Below the pieces are notes generated by a model. The model made no database searches. It was not told the DNA's origin and saw only the letters and a list, made by a program, of their open reading frames with translations. From Mesorhizobium hawassense (GTDB taxonomy: Bacteria > Pseudomonadota > Alphaproteobacteria > Rhizobiales > Rhizobiaceae): 64,000 bases of DNA. The stretch is from contig NZ_QMBP01000021.1 of assembly GCF_003289945.1 (NCBI RefSeq), positions 49,834-113,833 of the forward strand. The letters run 5' to 3'. Numbering within the stretch: the first letter of the stretch is position 1; each line of letters starts with the position of its first letter. Made by a program: the position numbers and the translations under genes. Positions 60,493 through 64,000 of this stretch are shown in pieces.

Positions 60493-61362
60493 ATGATTGA
60501 TTATGCTGTTTCAATCTTAATATTCGCCTGTATATACGGTTTGGTTGCTCTTGGCTTGAACATCCAGTGGGGTCTCACCGGACTAATCAACCTTGGTCAA
60601 GTCGCTTTCTTTGCTGTTGGCGCCTATACTTTCGCGCTGCTTTCGAAAATCGGAATGCCGTTCCCCGTCGGGGTGCTGGTGGCCACACTGACTGGTGGTG
60701 GCTTTGGCGCGGCCGTTGCGATGTTCACGCCTCGACTCCGGGAGGACTATTTGGCGATTGTCACGCTGGGCTTTAGCGAGTTTGTGAGGCTGATCCTGCT
60801 CAACGAAAAGTGGCTCGCCGGTGGGCCAGATGGAATAGCCGGGATTCAACGGCCCATGACGATCGCCGGTTTCGGCTCGGAGGTGTCGTTCCTGATAATC
60901 GTCGTGGTGACGTTGGCGATCGCCTTCGCGTTCACGCGGCGTATCGAAGGGTTTCCGATCGGGCGTACACTGAGGGCGATCCGCGAAGACGAGACCGTTG
61001 TCAGCTCGGTCGGAAAGGTCACCCTGGCCTACAAAACCCGCGCCTTCATGCTCGGTGCCGCATTAGCTGGATTAGGGGGCGCCTTCTTTGCCAGTTACCT
61101 CAGCTACATCTCGCCCGACATGTTTGGCCCCAACGTAAGCATTTATGTCCTTGCGGCGGTGCTTATCGGCAGGCAAGGATCCAGCGTCGCTACTTTGGCC
61201 AGCACTGCGCTTGTGGCTCTGCTCCTCGAAGGCACGAGAATTCTGAAAGACTACGTCACCTTCGTGGACGGAGTCGAGCTTGCAGCCTTGCGCCTGATGC
61301 TTCTTGGTATCGCATTGATTGCCATCGTAGCCGTTCGGTATGGACCGCGGAGGGCCGTATGA
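60493..61362 (+). CDS. Liv-type ABC transporter permease (LivM-like)
   Basis: A 289-residue permease. It has YGLVALGLNIQWGLTGLINLGQVAFFAVGAYTFALL, the LREDYLAIVTLGFSEFVRLILLNE motif typical of LivM, and GRTLRAIREDETVVSSVGKVTLAYKTRAFMLGAALAGLGGAFFASYL. Its stop overlaps the ATPase start (ATGA). It forms the channel with the LivH-like protein. Confidence 0.93.
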   Translation: MIDYAVSILIFACIYGLVALGLNIQWGLTGLINLGQVAFFAVGAYTFALLSKIGMPFPVGVLVATLTGGGFGAAVAMFTPRLREDYLAIVTLGFSEFVRLILLNEKWLAGGPDGIAGIQRPMTIAGFGSEVSFLIIVVVTLAIAFAFTRRIEGFPIGRTLRAIREDETVVSSVGKVTLAYKTRAFMLGAALAGLGGAFFASYLSYISPDMFGPNVSIYVLAAVLIGRQGSSVATLASTALVALLLEGTRILKDYVTFVDGVELAALRLMLLGIALIAIVAVRYGPRRAV

Positions 61363-62126
61363 AAGAGATTCTCGAAATCAAGTGCCTCAGTCGACGCTTT
61401 GGTGGGCTGCAAGCGGTAAACAAGTGCGAATTTTCCGTGCGTGCTCACAGCATCACTGGGTTGGTCGGGCCGAACGGAGCCGGGAAGTCCACGCTCTTCA
61501 ATTTGGTCAGCGGATTTGTACGGCCAGACAGCGGCGAGATCAGGTTTGCGGGTGAACGCATCGACACCTTAAGTGCCCATAGCGTTGCGCGTCTTGGCCT
61601 TCGCCGGACGTTTCAGATCCCCCGTGAGCTGAAACAAATGACAGTACTGGAAAACCTATTGCTCGTACCTGAGAATCAGTTCGGGGATAGAATCGTCTCT
61701 GTACTATCGCAGGGGAAGAGGGTGCGTGAGGAGGAGGGCAAAAATCTGCAGATCGCTCGTGGCGTTCTAGAGATGGTCGGGCTCAGCGAAAAAGCAACTC
61801 ATCAGGCTGCCCTTCTCTCTGGGGGGCAGAAGAAGCTCCTCGAGCTCGCGCGCTGCTTGATGGCAAAGCCCAAGTTGCTGTTGCTCGATGAACCAACAGC
61901 AGGGGTGAATCCGACCCTAATTCGACACCTCATGTCCGTTCTGCGGCGCGTCAACGAGTCCGGTGTAACGTTGCTGATCATTGAGCATAATATGACCGTG
62001 ATCATGGAATTGTGTGAGCGTGTAATCGTCATGGACCGCGGCCAGGTGATTGCCGCGGGTTCGCCGTCCGCAATTCAGTCAAACAAACAGGTGCTGGAAG
62101 CCTACTTGGGAGGTGTGAGCGCATGA
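61359..62126 (+). CDS. Liv-type ABC transporter ATP-binding protein (LivG-like)
   Basis: A 255-residue ATPase. It has Walker A GPNGAGKST near residue 38, signature LLSGGQKKLLELARCLM near 151, Walker B LLLLDEPTAGVNP and the switch His in IIEHNMTVIMELCERVIVMDRG. The start overlaps the LivM-like stop. A longer frame to 60810 is only the antiphase of the permease gene and is rejected. It pairs with the LivF-like ATPase, whose start overlaps its stop. Confidence 0.94.
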   Translation: MKEILEIKCLSRRFGGLQAVNKCEFSVRAHSITGLVGPNGAGKSTLFNLVSGFVRPDSGEIRFAGERIDTLSAHSVARLGLRRTFQIPRELKQMTVLENLLLVPENQFGDRIVSVLSQGKRVREEEGKNLQIARGVLEMVGLSEKATHQAALLSGGQKKLLELARCLMAKPKLLLLDEPTAGVNPTLIRHLMSVLRRVNESGVTLLIIEHNMTVIMELCERVIVMDRGQVIAAGSPSAIQSNKQVLEAYLGGVSA

Positions 62127-62854
62127 GCGGTACAGCGATCCTAACTGCAGACGCACTTGTGGCGGGATATGGCGAGATGCAAATCCTGCACGGAGTAAGC
62201 CTTGAGTTGGCCGCGGGTGAGATTGTTACCGTCATCGGTCCTAACGGGTGTGGCAAGTCTACTCTGCTGAAGACGCTTGCGGGCCTGCTCCGGCCGCAAG
62301 GTGGGAGAATCGAGCTCAATGGGCTCGATATTACGAACGCCACCACACGTGACCGGCTGCGTGCTGGTCTGGGCTACGTCCCGCAGGTCCGCAATGTGTT
62401 TGGCACGATGAGTGTAGAAGAAAACCTTCGGATGGGTTTATTCGCGGTGCCGGGTTCCATCAAAGACCGGCAAAATTCGGTGCGAGAGATTTTGCCTACT
62501 TTAGCCGAATATTGGACAGCAACCGCTGGAAAATTAAGTGGGGGGCAGCAGCAGGTTGTAGCACTCGGGCGAGCACTCATGGCCTCCCCGACCGTCTTGC
62601 TTTTGGACGAGCCAAGCGCCGGACTCTCTCCAAAGGCAACGAGCGAGGTCTTTCATCATATCCGGGAGATCAGTAATCGCCAGGGCGTTGCTGTCCTGTT
62701 GGTTGAACAGAATGCACATAAGGCGCTCGAAATTTCTGATCGCTGCTACATACTTGCCGAAGGGCGCAACCAAATAGACGGAACCGCTCGGAGCATTCTC
62801 AACAACCCTGTGGTCGGAAAGATCTATCTTGGGGCTTATGGAGAGGTTGAATAA
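62123..62854 (+). CDS. Liv-type ABC transporter ATP-binding protein (LivF-like)
   Basis: A 243-residue ATPase. It has Walker A GPNGCGKSTLLKTLAG, signature LSGGQQQVVALGRALM, Walker B VLLLDEPSAGLSP, and the LivF-type C-terminus SDRCYILAEGRNQIDGTARSIL..PVVGKIYLG. It is the last gene of a complete five-gene importer (58332-62854), all coupled by overlaps or tiny gaps after the hairpin. Confidence 0.94.
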   Translation: MSGTAILTADALVAGYGEMQILHGVSLELAAGEIVTVIGPNGCGKSTLLKTLAGLLRPQGGRIELNGLDITNATTRDRLRAGLGYVPQVRNVFGTMSVEENLRMGLFAVPGSIKDRQNSVREILPTLAEYWTATAGKLSGGQQQVVALGRALMASPTVLLLDEPSAGLSPKATSEVFHHIREISNRQGVAVLLVEQNAHKALEISDRCYILAEGRNQIDGTARSILNNPVVGKIYLGAYGEVE

Positions 62855-63092
62855 GCACTAGAATATCTGGCTAGACAATGATGGGGCGGGCTCTGGAGCG
62901 GGCCTGGGATAGCCAGTGAACCGGCTTCGAGCCGCGCGAACTGGAACAACGGCTTTGGCACCGCTGTGCGGTGCCGCTTTGCGGCGAGCTTTAGACCCAG
63001 GGCGGTGGCCCCGACATCTGTGGATGCGGTACGCTATCCACATGGCCACAAGGTGCAACAGTGCAGAAGCAGACGACCCGGTCATAGGGGCC

Positions 63093-63238
63093 CACTGTGA
63101 AACGCTAGGCCAACTGGATTACTTTCTCTTGGTCGAGCTAGCGGCGGTCGAAGGTATCAAGGGTGCGAACTCTTTGGTGATCCTTCACACTGTCAAGAAG
63201 GGCGGTCTCGTGAGAGTCGCGGCTCTTGCTGAAGATTG
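63093..63238 (+). pseudogene. AsnC family C-terminal remnant
   Basis: The frame ending at 63238 reads CETLGQLDYFLLVELAAVEGIKGANSLVILHTVKKGGLVRVAALAED. It matches CFKTLRDLYDFILVELAAVEGIKDSNSLMILQSIKNDGLIGVAGLED, the end of the AsnC regulator at 49663. Only about 48 residues remain and nothing upstream resembles the DNA-binding domain. The flanks 62855-63092 and 63239-63482 hold no supported gene. It is evidence for a second, lost copy of the asnC-creatinase unit. Confidence 0.7.
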
Positions 63239-63482
63239 AGCGAATGAGGCGACCAGCGAAGGCTTGAACACTTTGGAGGAGTAACATTGGAACCGTTGTG
63301 GATGCTGTATGCAGTAGATGAGGATACCGGTCGGCCAGCCAGAACATCACCTCTCGTTCCAGTACAGGGTATGATGACTCACATCGTCCGTTGGGCGGCT
63401 GCGAGGTCGACGCCACACCTAAAAAGGTTTTTTCGAGTTGCTCGCATGCGCCCGGAACCGTCTGCGGAAGGCTGATCCGCGC

Positions 63483-64000
63483 GGTTTCCGCCAAGGCGTG
63501 CCGCTCAGCCTGTCGACGCTCGCCGACCAGGTCGGCGCCGGCGCCGCGGCGCTGATGCCGCTGTTCAAGCGGCTCGAAGCCCATGTCTTGGCCGCTTCAC
63601 GTCTGCATGGCGACGATACGACGGTGCCGGTCCTGGCCAAGGGCAAGACCGATATCGGCCGATTATGGACCTATGTGCGCGATGACCGACCGTTCGGCGG
63701 CACCGATCCGCCGGCGGCAGTGTTCTACTATTCCCGCGATCGCCGAGGAGAACATCCCGCGGCGCATCTCGCCGGCTGGAGTGGCATTCTGCAGGCCGAT
63801 GCCTTTGGCGGTCATGGCGATCTCTATGCGACGGATCGTCAGCCGGCGCCTGTTCTGGAAGCCAGCTGCTGGGCCCACAGCCGGCGCAAAGTGTTCGAGC
63901 TGGCCGATATCGAAGCGGCGGCGCGCAAGAAGGCGCGCGGCGAGAAGCCCAACCTGGTCTATCCGCTCGCGGTTGAAGCCGTGAAGCGCATCGATGCCCT
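63483..64000 (+). pseudogene. IS66 family transposase fragment, runs off the window
   Basis: An open frame from about 63483 to the window end reads RQGVPLSLSTLADQVGAGAAALMPLFKRLEAHVL, HGDDTTVPVLAKGKTDIGRLWTYVRDDRPFGG and CWAHSRRKVFELADIEAAARKKA. This is the catalytic part of an IS66 TnpC, of a different subgroup from the copy at 28173. The N-terminal zinc-finger half is missing, so it is 5'-truncated; the C-terminus lies outside the window. Confidence 0.8.

Noticed and set aside
60810..61358. Extension of the LivG-like gene to a start at 60810
   Set aside because: This part overlaps the LivM-like permease in another frame; the ATPase family starts at the Met at 61359, which overlaps the permease stop.
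1..64000. CRISPR arrays, tRNA or rRNA genes and phage structural genes
   Set aside because: No regularly spaced short repeats, tRNA-like cloverleaf, rRNA sequence or phage morphogenesis gene was recognised by eye; a covariance search would be needed to exclude small RNAs.

Overview
The window looks like accessory DNA of an alphaproteobacterium of the order Hyphomicrobiales (Rhizobiales), most like Mesorhizobium, Sinorhizobium or relatives. This is inferred from gene content: GC-rich coding DNA, many catabolic operons with their own ABC importers, AsnC/GntR/LysR regulators, a TraR-like LuxR regulator, and a dense mix of IS5, IS21-like, IS630, IS110, IS91, IS1595 and IS66 elements plus a Recombinase-In-Trio (RIT) element. 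Such a patchwork of short intact operons among broken mobile elements is typical of a large plasmid or integrated island. No replication, conjugation, CRISPR, rRNA or tRNA gene was seen.

Layout. 1-12 kb: a dipeptide/oligopeptide-type ABC importer (two permeases and one fused double ATPase) with three closely related Tat-exported binding proteins, the first cut by the window edge. Around it lie an MmgE/PrpD protein, an intact and a broken CocE/NonD hydrolase, and an amidase remnant. 12-17 kb: the intact hydrolase, an ATP-grasp ligase, a GNAT acetyltransferase and a remnant of a diaminobutyrate aminotransferase. 17-29 kb: a mobile-element graveyard. An IS630 copy is split by two IS110 copies, one of which is split by a RIT element. 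These are followed by truncated IS91, an IS1595 element with a passenger gene, the 3' end of a group II intron, a serine-recombinase remnant and a broken IS66.

29-45 kb: a catabolic block. An M20 amidohydrolase precedes methylaspartate ammonia-lyase, a class III CoA-transferase, a CitE-like lyase, a LysR regulator, an aldehyde dehydrogenase and a class I fumarase/mesaconase-like enzyme. Together these could turn 3-methylaspartate or mesaconate into acetyl-CoA and pyruvate. An AsnC regulator, a class III aminotransferase, a LuxR solo and glmS follow. 45-48 kb: remnants of groEL, an IS5-like transposase and an adenosine kinase, then a divergent B3/4-domain / XRE-cupin pair.

49.6-63 kb: a second catabolic block. 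It has an AsnC regulator, two creatinase-like M24 proteins, a GntR regulator, an Ldh2-type dehydrogenase, an iron alcohol dehydrogenase, an aldehyde dehydrogenase, a 2-oxopentenoate-hydratase-like protein and a complete Liv-type ABC importer. The importer, hydrolase-like proteins and oxidoreductases look like one uptake and degradation route for a small nitrogenous compound that I cannot name. The window ends in an AsnC remnant and another IS66 fragment.
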